Of a DNA stretch of 64,000 bases, positions 33,864 to 43,587 are shown one piece after another (within the stretch, counting starts at the first letter, position 1; the number at the start of each line of letters is the position of its first letter). The notes under the pieces were generated by a model. The model was not told the DNA's origin and searched no databases. It saw only the letters and a program-made list of their open reading frames with translations. The position numbers and the translations under genes are program-made. Origin of the DNA: Ardenticatenaceae bacterium (GTDB lineage: Bacteria; Chloroflexota; Anaerolineae; Promineifilales; Promineifilaceae); the NCBI GenBank assembly GCA_020634245.1, contig JACKCC010000009.1, forward strand, positions 1 to 64,000. The letters run 5' to 3'.

Positions 33864-35764
33864 GCTACACTCTCGATGGAAACGCCAACCGGTACTACAA
33901 CCATAATTCGCGTCCCCTGCCCCGGCTGGGTGGCAACCGTGAGTGAACCACCCAGACTTTCGGTGCGCTCGCGCATCGAGGCCAGACCATGGCTGCGATA
34001 TTGGCGGTCAACCGGCATAGCATGGGGGAAGCCACGGCCGTCATCGGTGATCGTCAGTTCCAATTCGCCATCAAACTGCCGCAATCGGACATCGACTTCT
34101 TCGGCCTGGGCATGTTTGCGAACGTTGGTCAAAGCCTCTTGCGCAATGCGTAAAAGCTGCAATGCGGCAGCGGGCGGGACCTGGATTGATTCGGGAACGG
34201 CCGTAAAATTCACATGCAGCCCGGTCTGGCGGGTAAACTCGGTTGTGTACTCACTCAATCGCGCCGCCAATTGGCCGACGGATTCCGTGCCCAGCCGCAG
34301 CCCGTCAATGGCCTCACGCACATCCACGTAGGCCGCACGAATCGAGCGGCGCATTTCGGCAAATTCGGTAACGGCCGTGTCCACCTGCCCAATCTTCAGC
34401 AGGTTTTCCAATCTTTCCGACTGCAAGCCCAAATAACCCAACGTCTGTGCCAGGCCATCATGAAATTCACGCGAGAGCCGGTAACGTTCCTCCAACACCG
34501 CCATTTGGCCCAATTGGGTATAAAGCTGGGCATTACGAATCGCCAGCGCCATCTGATGCGCCATCGTGGCCAGCAGTTCCCGATGATTATCATTCAATGC
34601 CAGGGGACGGTTCGCACCCAGAAATAAAGCGCCTACAGATTGGCCTTCGGTCACCAACGGTGCAGCCGCAACCGATCGCAGGCCATGATGGGCTTCCGGT
34701 TCAAAATCAGGAATAATCAACGGAGTATTTCGATTCAAAGTCTGGCGGGCCATATCCAGACCCAAATCGAAGCGGGGGTCAGCCAGTTTCTGCCCCAGAT
34801 TATACTGGGCGCGGCACGACCATGTTTGTGACTTTTCATCGTACAAAAACAAACCGCCTGCCTCAGCTTCCCAGCCGGAAATAGCAATATTCAACACCTG
34901 TACCGCCAGATCATCCAGCGCATCGGCCGTTTGGGTGGCACGATCTAATGCATTGAGCGTTTTTACTTGAAGCTGGCGATTGTGCAAACTCTCCAATGCC
35001 GCCGCCACCACGCCACCTAAAATATTGAGCAGCCGTATCTGGTCTTCCGGCGGCCCGTCGGCAGAGGGAAAATAGGCCGACAAGACAGCGATGCGTTCGT
35101 TGGCCTGAACAATTGGCAGACATACCAGGGAACGAATCCCTTCCTGATGGGCCTGATCCTGCAAACCGGCGAACAAAGGGCAATCGCCGTCCACATGAGC
35201 ATGTAGCACGGTGCAGGTACGGCAGCGGTCGGCCAAAACACCTTTATCGATCTGGGTGCGCAAAGCTTTGAGGTAATTTTCACTTAAACCCCAGGCCATA
35301 TCCAGTTTGAGTCGACTGCTGCCATTTTCACCGTCAAAGGTGACGACGGTTGAAGAACTGGCTTCTGTTAAATGTAGGGGGGCGCGAGCAGCCAGTTCGA
35401 GTACGACCTGTTTGTTGTTAGCCGCCGCTACGTTCTGGCCCAGATCGTGCAGCGCCAGTAATTTTTGATGATTGGCATCTAGCTCATCATAGGCGTCCCG
35501 CAGTCCTATTTCGGCTTCAGCTCGTCGGGCAACGGCCGTTGCCAGCCAGCTCAACCCCATCCAGGCCACAATGCTGCCGGTAAATGTGTAAACCAGCAGC
35601 CGTGCGGCTTCAGCCCAACGGGGGAAAAATAGATCGATCAGGTTTTGCAATAGAAGCTGGTGCAGGGCAGCCAAAACAAGCACAATCACCGGAGCAAGCC
35701 AGCGAATGCGGCGTAGTTGAAAGTGAAGAGGTATCGATCGCAATTGTTTCCAAGGGCCGCGCAT
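33860..35764 (-). CDS. Membrane sensor histidine kinase with two GAF domains
   Basis: The 634-residue kinase has two membrane helices (about 22-42 and 52-75), a short coiled coil, and two GAF domains (about 100-250 and 275-420). A HisKA_3 domain follows with the phospho-accepting His in RLSREFHDGLAQTLGYLG, then an HATPase domain (TITDDGRGFPHAM). The first GAF domain contains a Cys cluster (DRCRTCTVLHAHVDGDCPLF) of the kind that can hold a metal or iron-sulfur cofactor, suggesting oxygen or redox sensing. Its partner is the regulator at 33210. Confidence 0.88.
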   Translation of the reverse strand: MRGPWKQLRSIPLHFQLRRIRWLAPVIVLVLAALHQLLLQNLIDLFFPRWAEAARLLVYTFTGSIVAWMGLSWLATAVARRAEAEIGLRDAYDELDANHQKLLALHDLGQNVAAANNKQVVLELAARAPLHLTEASSSTVVTFDGENGSSRLKLDMAWGLSENYLKALRTQIDKGVLADRCRTCTVLHAHVDGDCPLFAGLQDQAHQEGIRSLVCLPIVQANERIAVLSAYFPSADGPPEDQIRLLNILGGVVAAALESLHNRQLQVKTLNALDRATQTADALDDLAVQVLNIAISGWEAEAGGLFLYDEKSQTWSCRAQYNLGQKLADPRFDLGLDMARQTLNRNTPLIIPDFEPEAHHGLRSVAAAPLVTEGQSVGALFLGANRPLALNDNHRELLATMAHQMALAIRNAQLYTQLGQMAVLEERYRLSREFHDGLAQTLGYLGLQSERLENLLKIGQVDTAVTEFAEMRRSIRAAYVDVREAIDGLRLGTESVGQLAARLSEYTTEFTRQTGLHVNFTAVPESIQVPPAAALQLLRIAQEALTNVRKHAQAEEVDVRLRQFDGELELTITDDGRGFPHAMPVDRQYRSHGLASMRERTESLGGSLTVATQPGQGTRIMVVVPVGVSIESVA

Positions 35765-36015
35765 TACTCAATATATTGCCACACTCTCGATAATCGTGCC
35801 AATGAATGTTATAGCAAACGAGTGTTCCCCCCGGTTAGCTCTGCTCATGTAAGATTCACGCAAATGACAGTTTTGCCAGAGGCCAACAGGTTTCGACAAG
35901 CTCAGCCTTCGATAAAACTGGATAGGCTTTAGTGATTGAATATCCGGAAGATCAAAAACGGCCGTTGCTCAATCATGAGAAACAGCCGTTGCTCTAAAAG
36001 CAATACTGAAGCGGG

Positions 36016-38766
36016 TTACAAATCAATCGATGCCTTAAACAGCGAACCTTCCCGCTCAAACTGGAAGCCCAGCCGCTTACTGATGAGGCGCATACCCCGG
36101 TTTTCACCCAGCATATAAGCCACTACCCGCTCAACACCTTCCTGACGGCCAATTTGCAGCAGCCGGTTAAGCAGTTCAGTGCCCACACCTTGCCGCTGGA
36201 ATTCATCGACAATCAACATGGCAAATTCCGCTTCCGGAGTACCATGCAGTTTGGTTAAACGACCAATCCCTATGATCTGCTTTTCACCGGTCTCCGAATC
36301 ATCGTGTTCGGCCACCAACACCATATCCCGATCATAATCGACAAAACAAATCCGAGTTAACCGTTCGTGCTGCACCCGCTGGTCCAACTGGAAGGAACGG
36401 AAATAACGCAGATAAACGCTTTGCTCCGATAGATTCTGGTGGAATTGGACAACCATTGGTTCGTCTTCTGGCCGAATGGGGCGGATGCTGAAGGATCGCC
36501 CTGCCCTATCCATGAACGGGAAAATGTATTGGGAGGGATACGGCCGTATCGCCAAACGAAGCAAATCAACTTCCGTCACCTCCGGCTCATACAAAACCAC
36601 CCGCGCATCCAGCGCCAGCAACCCTTTCGACGAAGCCAGCAGCGGATTGATGTCGATCTCTTTAATCCAGCGCTGTTCCACAGCCAGGTAGCTGAACCGC
36701 ACCATCAGTTTTTCCAATTCGTCCATATCCACCGGAGCGCGGCCGCGAATCCCTTGCAGCGCATGGTAAATCTTCGTCCGTTCCATCATACGGCGGGCCA
36801 ACGTTGTATTTAACGGCGGCAGCCCCAAAGCACGGTCCTTGAACACCTCAACCAGCGTGCCACCGGTGCCAAACAACAACACTGGGCCAAATTGCGGATC
36901 AGGGCTACTGCCGATGATCAATTCGTAGCCATCCTTCAAATCTACCATCGGCTGAACGGTCACACCCAGAAAATGTTCGGCGCCAAATTTATCGGTAACG
37001 GCCGTTTCCATTTGCTTATATGCCCGCTTTACCTCCTTGGCATGAACCAGGTCCAGGCGGACGCCGCCCACATCCGTCTTGTGGGTAATCGTCTCCGAAT
37101 TCAGCTTAATCACCACCGGATAACCAATTTCATCAGCGATAGCCGCCGCCTCATCAGCGCTATTAGCCAGCCGTGTCTCCACCGTATTGATACCATACGC
37201 TGCCAAAACCTGTTTGGACTCAAATTCAGTCAAAATCGTGCGGCCCGTTTTACGAATATCCTGCAGCATCTGGTTAATTTGGTGGCGGCCGGCAATAATA
37301 GCCTCGGTTTCTTCCGGTAGCTGCGGCGTTTCATACAAACTACGCAGCCGGTTACTATAACGCCACATATATTGGAAAACGCGAGCGGCCGTGTCCGGAT
37401 ATTGGAAGGTAGGAATATTAGCCTGATTAAGAATCTCCTCACCACCGGTCACATCCGCCCCGCCCATCCAACTCGCTAAAACCGGTTTACTGCGCAGTCT
37501 AGAATCAGCCTGACTGTACATCTTCTTCAACAACTGTGCCGTCTGGGTGGGCGCCGTCATCGCCTGAGGAGTCAAAATAACCAGCAGCCCATCGCTGTTC
37601 TCATCATTCACTGCAATTTCCAAAACCTGCTGATACCGTTCGGCTCCAGCATCCCCCAAAATGTCAATCGGGTTATTGTGGCTCCAATGCGGTGGCAAAA
37701 TCCCATTCAGAGCCGCCATCGTCTCATCCGAAATTTCACTCAACTGACCGCCAGAAGTAATAAGCGCATCAGTCGCCAGCACACCAGGGCCACCGGCATT
37801 TGTAATAATCGTCAGGCGATCACCCTGCGGCCGCGGTTGTTTGGCCAGTACTTCGGCCATATTAAACAATCCATCAATACTGTCTACGCGAAGAACACCA
37901 CAACGCCGAAAAGCGGCCGCTAACACCTCATCACTGCCCGTCAACGAACCGGTATGAGAAGCTGCTGCCTGTGCCGCCGCTTCCGTTCGGCCTGGTTTGA
38001 TAACAATGATTGGCTTAGTCAAAGCCACTTCACGCGCCGCCGACAGGAACGCACGGGCATCACCAATCGTTTCCATATAAATAACAATACTCTTGGTGCG
38101 GGGATCATCACCTAAATAGGTAATCAGGTCACCCCAACCCACATCCAGCATCGAACCAATAGAAACGAAGGCACTAAACCCGACATTTTCACGGAAACTC
38201 CAATCCAGGATAGCCGTACAAAGCGCACCGCTCTGGCTGATAAAGCCGACATTGCCCGGACGGGCCATCGCCGCTGCAAAAGTAGCGTTCAAACCCGAAA
38301 TTGGATTCATCACACCCAGACAGTTGGGACCGATGATGCGCATATTACCCCGGCGGGCTTCGGCCATAATCTGTCGCTCTAATTCTTCGCCGACTTCACC
38401 TGTTTCTTTAAAACCAGCCGAAATGACGATAGCACCCTTCACGCCGGCTTCGACACACTCGCTGATAATGCCCGGAACGGTTGGTGCAGGGGTCACGATA
38501 ACCGCTAAATCAACCTGGTCCGGGATGTCAGATACACTGGGATAAGCCTTGATACCCAGGATATTGGGGCGTTTGGGGTTCACCGGGAAAATGGTACCAC
38601 CAAACGAGTTGCTCATTAAATTCCAGATAATTGTGCGACCGACACTGCCCTCGCGTTCGGTCGCACCGATAACAGCTACACTTTTTGGGGCAAAAATAAC
38701 ATCCAGCGGATGACGTTCATATCGCAAAACATTGTGGGCAGTGCCACGAGTAACTTCTTCAGCCAT
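36016..38766 (-). CDS. ADP-forming acyl-CoA synthetase (fused alpha/beta) with C-terminal GNAT domain
   Basis: The 916-residue protein has a CoA-binding Rossmann domain (PKSVAVIGATEREGSVGR, near 25), a succinyl-CoA ligase-like domain with the catalytic His region (NNPIDILGDAG, and GPNCLGVMNP upstream), and an ATP-grasp domain (YPVVIKLNSETITHKTDVGG). It ends in a GNAT fold (RPIRPEDEPMVVQFHQNLS to VDEFQRQGVGTELLNRLLQ). The fusion resembles Pat-type protein acetyltransferases, in which the synthetase part may be regulatory. It may instead form acetate and ATP from acetyl-CoA. GAAGGAG precedes the start at 38766. Confidence 0.85.
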   Translation of the reverse strand: MAEEVTRGTAHNVLRYERHPLDVIFAPKSVAVIGATEREGSVGRTIIWNLMSNSFGGTIFPVNPKRPNILGIKAYPSVSDIPDQVDLAVIVTPAPTVPGIISECVEAGVKGAIVISAGFKETGEVGEELERQIMAEARRGNMRIIGPNCLGVMNPISGLNATFAAAMARPGNVGFISQSGALCTAILDWSFRENVGFSAFVSIGSMLDVGWGDLITYLGDDPRTKSIVIYMETIGDARAFLSAAREVALTKPIIVIKPGRTEAAAQAAASHTGSLTGSDEVLAAAFRRCGVLRVDSIDGLFNMAEVLAKQPRPQGDRLTIITNAGGPGVLATDALITSGGQLSEISDETMAALNGILPPHWSHNNPIDILGDAGAERYQQVLEIAVNDENSDGLLVILTPQAMTAPTQTAQLLKKMYSQADSRLRSKPVLASWMGGADVTGGEEILNQANIPTFQYPDTAARVFQYMWRYSNRLRSLYETPQLPEETEAIIAGRHQINQMLQDIRKTGRTILTEFESKQVLAAYGINTVETRLANSADEAAAIADEIGYPVVIKLNSETITHKTDVGGVRLDLVHAKEVKRAYKQMETAVTDKFGAEHFLGVTVQPMVDLKDGYELIIGSSPDPQFGPVLLFGTGGTLVEVFKDRALGLPPLNTTLARRMMERTKIYHALQGIRGRAPVDMDELEKLMVRFSYLAVEQRWIKEIDINPLLASSKGLLALDARVVLYEPEVTEVDLLRLAIRPYPSQYIFPFMDRAGRSFSIRPIRPEDEPMVVQFHQNLSEQSVYLRYFRSFQLDQRVQHERLTRICFVDYDRDMVLVAEHDDSETGEKQIIGIGRLTKLHGTPEAEFAMLIVDEFQRQGVGTELLNRLLQIGRQEGVERVVAYMLGENRGMRLISKRLGFQFEREGSLFKASIDL

Positions 38767-38969
38767 GGGAAACTCCTTCACTAAAAAATGTCAAACACCA
38801 ACCAACATGGCAGACCTGGTCGTGCTTTTGATTTAATTTACCCTAACTCTGATAGTTGGAATGTGGGAGAGTTTTTAAGGTAGGCGGTTCAGAATAATCA
38901 TTTGATATTCAAATAGGGTTTTACTTCTCGTCAAGCGTGATCATGACACAAAGCGTTATGGGGATCAAG

Positions 38970-38982
38970 AGACAAATGTCAC
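38970..38982. promoter_or_regulatory. GACAAATGTC inverted repeat, one of three similar sites
   Basis: GACA-AA-TGTC with flanking A and AC, about 200 bp upstream of the acyl-CoA synthetase gene. Near-identical sites occur at 48166-48179 and 50647-50660, each upstream of a minus-strand gene. The half-site shape suits a dimeric regulator such as a NarL/DesR-type response regulator, but the binding protein is unknown. Confidence 0.35.
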
Positions 38983-39023
38983 TGATTTATTGTTACGAAC
39001 TGCTAATAAGTCGCCTAATCGTG

Positions 39024-39884
39024 CTAACCAAATACCGCTTGCAGCGCCTGGTGCATCACTGCCACTGGCGCTTCCAGCCCTGTCCACATGGTGAACCCAA
39101 TCGCTCCCTGGTAAACCAGCATGCCCAACCCGTCCAGCGTTGCTGCGCCACGAGCCGCCGCTTCCAGCAAAAACGGCGTTTGCGGCGGATTGGGGACAAC
39201 ATCACAAACGGTCATGGCCGGGGAGATGGCAGCAAAATCGATGTCAGGTTTTTCGGTCACGTTGGGAAATAAGCCGATGGAGGTGGCGTTGACGAGGACG
39301 TCTACCCCGGCGGGAATGGCATACTCGCTGTTCCAGGCCACAAACGAGGCGCTGGTTGCCGTCTTGTCGTTGAGCAAAGCAGCCAACGCTTGACCTCGTT
39401 CCGGTGTACGATTGACAATCGTGATTTGCTGTGCGCCAGCCAATGCTGCTTCCACGCCAATAGCCCGTGCCGCGCCACCTGCACCCAGGATGACAAACTT
39501 CTTGCCTGCCGGATCAATGCCCACATCTTGCTGCAGCGAACGGATGAAGCCTTTTCCATCAGTGTTTTCGCCGATGAGCCTGTCCCCTTCACGCCGCACG
39601 GTGTTGACGGCCCCCATCAACGCCGCATCGGGGGCAATCTCATCCAAATATTTGAGTACTTCGACCTTGTGAGGAATGGTCAGATTGATTCCGCGCATGT
39701 TCATGGCCCGCAAGCCTTTGAAGGCGTCGGCCAAATCTTGCGGGTACACCTCGATGGTGAGATAGCGCCAGTTCAAGTTCATGGCCTGAAAGGCCGCTTC
39801 CTGCATCACAATGGTCGGATTTTCAGCAACGGGATGGCCGAAGACGCCGACTAATTCGGCTTTGTAATTGGCTTCTTGCGTCAT
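39024..39884 (-). CDS. aroE: Shikimate dehydrogenase-like oxidoreductase with altered substrate motif
   Basis: The 286-residue protein follows the AroE fold: catalytic Lys73 in NLTIPHK, Asp109 in ENTDGKGF, a nucleotide-binding loop GAGGAARAIG, the NRTPERG segment that favours NADP, and a late Gln in GMLVYQGA. The N-terminal substrate motif, normally with two serines (S-x-S), reads GHPVAENPTIVMQEAAF and lacks both. It may therefore use quinate, an amino-shikimate or another ligand. It overlaps the SnoaL-like gene (ATGA) and no other aromatic-pathway gene is nearby. Confidence 0.75.
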   Translation of the reverse strand: MTQEANYKAELVGVFGHPVAENPTIVMQEAAFQAMNLNWRYLTIEVYPQDLADAFKGLRAMNMRGINLTIPHKVEVLKYLDEIAPDAALMGAVNTVRREGDRLIGENTDGKGFIRSLQQDVGIDPAGKKFVILGAGGAARAIGVEAALAGAQQITIVNRTPERGQALAALLNDKTATSASFVAWNSEYAIPAGVDVLVNATSIGLFPNVTEKPDIDFAAISPAMTVCDVVPNPPQTPFLLEAAARGAATLDGLGMLVYQGAIGFTMWTGLEAPVAVMHQALQAVFG

Positions 39885-40333
39885 GGTTTATTCCTTAATA
39901 ACTGGTTCAGTTCCCAAAATGGCGGCACCAATCCTAAATCGGCAAAGATGTCGTAGATGCAAAATGCGCCCCAACGGTTGCTGATTTGGCCGTTCTGGTC
40001 GATGGTGAAAATGGTCGCCCCTTCAAATTCGACTTGCTTGTTGGTGGGTTCGAAACCCCATGCCGCCCCTTTTTGCGTGCCGGTGCCTTTGTATCGAACC
40101 CAAACCTTTTCTGGGAAGGCGGCGCTGTCTACGATGGTATACTGCAAATCGGGGAAGACGCCGCGAAAGTAGCGCACTTCGTGTTTGACCTGTTCTGGCC
40201 CTTTCTTGGGGATTTGCACCCAATCGGGCGCGTAATTGGGGGCGATGATTTCGTCGGCCACATCAAGATTGCCCTCGCTCCACAAGTCTATGAACCAACG
40301 GCGGGCAGCACTTAAACTGATTTCTCCGGTCAT
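39881..40333 (-). CDS. SnoaL-like (NTF2-fold) protein
   Basis: A 150-residue single-domain protein. FIDLWSEGNLDVADEIIAPNY and VRYFRGVFPDLQYTI are typical of SnoaL-like polyketide cyclases and related NTF2-fold proteins, whose catalytic acid is usually a His or Asp in the cavity. WVRYKGTGTQKGAAWGFEPTNK is the central sheet. It is translationally coupled to the AroE-like gene, so both may act on one small cyclic substrate; this is inference. Confidence 0.75.
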   Translation of the reverse strand: MTGEISLSAARRWFIDLWSEGNLDVADEIIAPNYAPDWVQIPKKGPEQVKHEVRYFRGVFPDLQYTIVDSAAFPEKVWVRYKGTGTQKGAAWGFEPTNKQVEFEGATIFTIDQNGQISNRWGAFCIYDIFADLGLVPPFWELNQLLRNKP

Positions 40334-40409
40334 GGTATTCCTTTTTTACCTCCAGGCGGCAAGGATGATAGGTTTATCTTACAGTGTTGGCAAAACCGGA
40401 GCAACCTGA

Positions 40410-41054
40410 TCAACCAAGTAAAATGCCCTTCTGGACAGCTACGGAAACGGCCGCTGCTCTCGAATCGACGCCCAGTTTGTTGTAGACGTTGGTCAGATGA
40501 GCCTTAACCGTGCGTTCGGTAACGCCCAAATGACGGGCGATTTCTTTGTTACGGTCACCACGGGCCACGGCCGTTAACACTTCCAGTTCGCGCTCAGTCA
40601 AATCGATAGCCGGAGGTTGGCTGCCGGGTGCTGGTGGGGGTTGGGCATGGGTGAGGACACGGGCCAGGATGTCCGGCTGGAGCAGGGTTTCGCCCTGGGC
40701 AGCGGCGCGGATGGTGTGGAACAGGGTTTGCCGGTCGGTGTCTTTGAGCAGGAAGCTGCGTGCCCCGGCTTGCAGGCCGCGCAGCATCAAATCGTCCTCG
40801 TTGTAGGTGGTGAGGATGACGATGGCGATGTCCGGCCACTGGCGGCGGATGTGGCCGATGGCTTCCAGGCCATCCATGCCCGGCATGCGTAGGTCCATTA
40901 AAATGACGTCGGGCTGCAATTCACCGGTCAGGCGAACGGCCGTTGCCCCATCCACCGCCTCGCCCACTACGTCAAAATCGGGCTGGCTGCCTAAAATAAG
41001 CTGCAATCCTTCCCGTACCACCAGGTGATCATCGGCAATCAACACACGAATCAT
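40410..41054 (-). CDS. NarL/LiaR/DesR-type response regulator
   Basis: A 214-residue regulator with D8, D9 and phospho-acceptor D54 in VILMDLRMPGMDG, a conserved Lys in SFLLKDTD, and a C-terminal LuxR helix-turn-helix (LTERELEVLTAVARGDRNKE, VTERTVKAHLTNVYNKL). It lies downstream of the membrane kinase at 41316, separated by 261 bases that contain a repeat. It probably controls the ABC exporter at 42694. Confidence 0.9.
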   Translation of the reverse strand: MIRVLIADDHLVVREGLQLILGSQPDFDVVGEAVDGATAVRLTGELQPDVILMDLRMPGMDGLEAIGHIRRQWPDIAIVILTTYNEDDLMLRGLQAGARSFLLKDTDRQTLFHTIRAAAQGETLLQPDILARVLTHAQPPPAPGSQPPAIDLTERELEVLTAVARGDRNKEIARHLGVTERTVKAHLTNVYNKLGVDSRAAAVSVAVQKGILLG

Positions 41055-41315
41055 GCTGCCACCCCCGATTCAGATGCGCTTTGTAGGGACGGGACGACGT
41101 GGGATAACCCTAAATGAAGCAAATAATCTTGTCTCCGCGTCGTCTCGCCCAAATACGTGGCAAAAATGGGGCGAGATGACCGGGAGAAAACGCCGTATGC
41201 TTTGCCAACATCTGCCCCGGTCATCCTGCCCCTACCAGGGGAATTTAGAACACGGATGGGCGCGGATAAACGCGGAAAGGAAAAAATCTGCGGAATCTGC
41301 GAAATCTGTAGATTA
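41055..41315. repeat. Intergenic spacer with ACACGGAT-type repeat units
   Basis: The gap between kinase and regulator genes contains, at about 41250-41312, ACACGGATGGGCGCGGATAA followed by CTGCGGAATCTGCGAAATCTG. This is the pattern of short degenerate repeats spread between genes in many bacterial genomes. GATGACCGG and CCGGTCATC also form a wide inverted repeat (near 41174 and 41218). No protein is supported. Confidence 0.45.
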
Positions 41316-42524
41316 TTACTCATGTTTCACCGGAATGATCAACGTCAACGTTGTGCCTTGATGAGGTTGGCTGTCGATGAGCAGTTCACCATTGGCCAGC
41401 CGGGCGCGTTCACGCAGGCCAACGAGGCCGTAATGACCAGCAGGTATGCGGGCTGGGTCAAAGCCCTGGCCATTGTCGTGGAGGGTAAGGTGCAGATTAT
41501 CGCGACTCGCTTCAAGATGGATGATAACGGCCGTAGCCCGCGCATGCTGCACCACATTGGCCAGTCCCTCACTAACACAACGTACCACGTGTTCGCCCAT
41601 CGGATCGGGCAAAGTCAGTGTTTCCGGCAGGGTCAGGTCACAAGGGATGCCGGTAGCCCGGCGGAACCGTTCCACTTCACGGGCGATAGCTTCAATGGTG
41701 GAATCGGATGACTGCTGACGCAAATCGCCGATGGCCTGCCGCGCTTCGGCCAGCGCGGTGCGGGCGCGCGCTTTGGCTTGAGCGGCGATTTCTGCCACTT
41801 TTTCGCTGTTACCTTGTTCCAGATGGGCTTCTAACCCTTCAATTTGCAAAATGAGACCGGCCAATCCTTGCGCCAGCGTATCGTGCAGTTCCCGTGCCAT
41901 CCGCTGCCGTTCGGTTTCCAGCGTTAAATTTTCTACCTGCCGGGCATAGGCAGCCAACTGTTGATTGGCATCCTCCAGTTCGGCCAGGAGCATTTGAGCC
42001 TCCTGGCGGGCTGTCATCTGCTGCATAAACAGCATCACATAAATGAGGACGAACACCATCATCACAGCGGCCATCCCCAGCCAGGCAGGAAGAGACTGCC
42101 AGCCGCCAATGAGGTAAGTGATGAACATCAAGAGAATCAAATAACCGATGACAGCGATGATTGCGCGCCGCCAATTCTCCAACATCCCCACTGTTTCCCC
42201 GGCCAGAGCCATGATCAAGCCAAAGCTAACGGCCGTTCCCTGGGTCATCAGACTCAGCAAAACAACTAAACCGGTTTGAATAATGAGGTAAATGGCCAGA
42301 CGGCGGCGGGGCAGGACAAAGTGGGGACTGAACCAGTGCAGTCCGGCATGCAGCAGCATGAGCAGCGTGAAAGGAATGAGGCGGATCGGCTGGCGCATGG
42401 CCGGCGCTTCGTACAAGGTGATGCCGTAAATAAAAGCCAGAACCAGCAGCAGCAAGTAATAAAAAGCACGCGTTTCTTTGGCTTCCAATTCAACTGCGGG
42501 GTCAAGTTTGATAAATTGGCGCAT
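41316..42524 (-). CDS. LiaS/DesK-like membrane sensor histidine kinase
   Basis: The 402-residue kinase has five or six membrane helices in its first 170 residues and almost no extracytoplasmic domain, as in intramembrane-sensing kinases. A coiled coil leads to HisKA_3 with the phospho-accepting His in RMARELHDTLAQGLAGLI, then HATPase (HDNGQGFDPARI). It is divergent from an ABC-2 exporter, the usual partner of LiaS/DesK-like systems that respond to membrane state or antimicrobials. Confidence 0.9.
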   Translation of the reverse strand: MRQFIKLDPAVELEAKETRAFYYLLLLVLAFIYGITLYEAPAMRQPIRLIPFTLLMLLHAGLHWFSPHFVLPRRRLAIYLIIQTGLVVLLSLMTQGTAVSFGLIMALAGETVGMLENWRRAIIAVIGYLILLMFITYLIGGWQSLPAWLGMAAVMMVFVLIYVMLFMQQMTARQEAQMLLAELEDANQQLAAYARQVENLTLETERQRMARELHDTLAQGLAGLILQIEGLEAHLEQGNSEKVAEIAAQAKARARTALAEARQAIGDLRQQSSDSTIEAIAREVERFRRATGIPCDLTLPETLTLPDPMGEHVVRCVSEGLANVVQHARATAVIIHLEASRDNLHLTLHDNGQGFDPARIPAGHYGLVGLRERARLANGELLIDSQPHQGTTLTLIIPVKHE

Positions 42525-42693
42525 GATTTTTTGCCTCTGCCTTCATTATAACAGCCGCAGGCCGGTTGGGTATTGTCCAAAAGGGCATTGTACCATTGGG
42601 TAGTACGGCCGTTCCCCATTGCCCGATGTGCCGAAATCGGTAAGGCGGTAATCTGTAAACAGTAATCCGACTGACCGATAACCGGAGAGAACC

Positions 42694-43587
42694 ATGATAG
42701 AAGTGACCAATTTTAGCAAACGATACGGCGAGTTTACGGCCGTTGACAACATCAACTTCACCGTGCCGCGCGGCCAAATCTTTGGACTGCTCGGCCCCAA
42801 CGGTGCGGGCAAAACCAGTACGCTGGAATGCCTGGAAGGCTTGCGCAGTCCCGATGAAGGCATCTTGCGCGTCGGCGGCATCGACCCCGTGCGCGAGCAG
42901 CGTCAACTGCGCAATCTCATCGGCGTGCAGCTGCAATCGGCGGGGATGCCGGAAAGCATTACCCCGGATGAAGCGATGCGTCTCTTCTGCGCCTACCACG
43001 CTGTTGCCCCGCGCTACGATTTGCTGGATCGATTGGGTCTGGGCGACAAGCGCCGCACCCAATTCCAGCAGCTTTCCACCGGGCAGCAGCGGCGATTGGC
43101 CCTGGCGCTGGCTGTGTCCCACGAGCCGCAGGTCTTGTTCCTGGACGAGCCGACGGCCGGGCTGGACGTGGCCTCGCGGGTCGAACTGCACGGTTTGATG
43201 CGTGAGCTGCAAGCCAACGGCACGACCATCATCCTGGCCACCCACGACATGGCTGAAGCGGAAGAGATGGCTGACAGGGTGGCGATTTTGCTGAACGGCA
43301 GTCTCGTTGCCGAAGGCACACCGCTGGAAATCACCGCCACCGGCGCGGGATTAACCAAAGTGTCGGTCCGCACCCGCGATGCGGCGCTATTGGCCAATCA
43401 CCGCACCTTCCCGGCCGTCAGCCAGCATCTACTGAAGGATGAGTACGCCATCTACTTCAGCCGCGACATCGGCCAGACGGTGGCGGCGTTGATTGATTAC
43501 GTCTCGGTCAAAGAGGATGAATTATTGGATTTACGGGTGGAACGGCCGTCCCTCGAAGACCGTTTCCTGGAATTGACAACAAACTAA
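42694..43587 (+). CDS. ABC-2 type exporter ATP-binding protein
   Basis: The 297-residue nucleotide-binding subunit shows Walker A GPNGAGKTSTLE, the signature QLSTGQQRRLALALA, Walker B VLFLDEPTAGLDV and H-loop ATHDMAEAE, with an accessory C-terminal domain. GGAGAGA precedes the ATG. Together with the permease at 43673 and the divergent kinase/regulator pair it forms a sensor-transporter module. The cargo is unknown; drug or lipid export is likely. Confidence 0.9.
   Translation: MIEVTNFSKRYGEFTAVDNINFTVPRGQIFGLLGPNGAGKTSTLECLEGLRSPDEGILRVGGIDPVREQRQLRNLIGVQLQSAGMPESITPDEAMRLFCAYHAVAPRYDLLDRLGLGDKRRTQFQQLSTGQQRRLALALAVSHEPQVLFLDEPTAGLDVASRVELHGLMRELQANGTTIILATHDMAEAEEMADRVAILLNGSLVAEGTPLEITATGAGLTKVSVRTRDAALLANHRTFPAVSQHLLKDEYAIYFSRDIGQTVAALIDYVSVKEDELLDLRVERPSLEDRFLELTTN

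Noticed and set aside
41051..41323. 90-codon minus-strand frame between kinase and regulator genes
   Set aside because: Its sequence is the translation of ACACGGAT-type repeat units and spacer; not protein-like.
42502..43245. Open frame of 247 codons on the minus strand
   Set aside because: Antisense to the exporter ATPase with intact Walker motifs; no ribosome site or family match.
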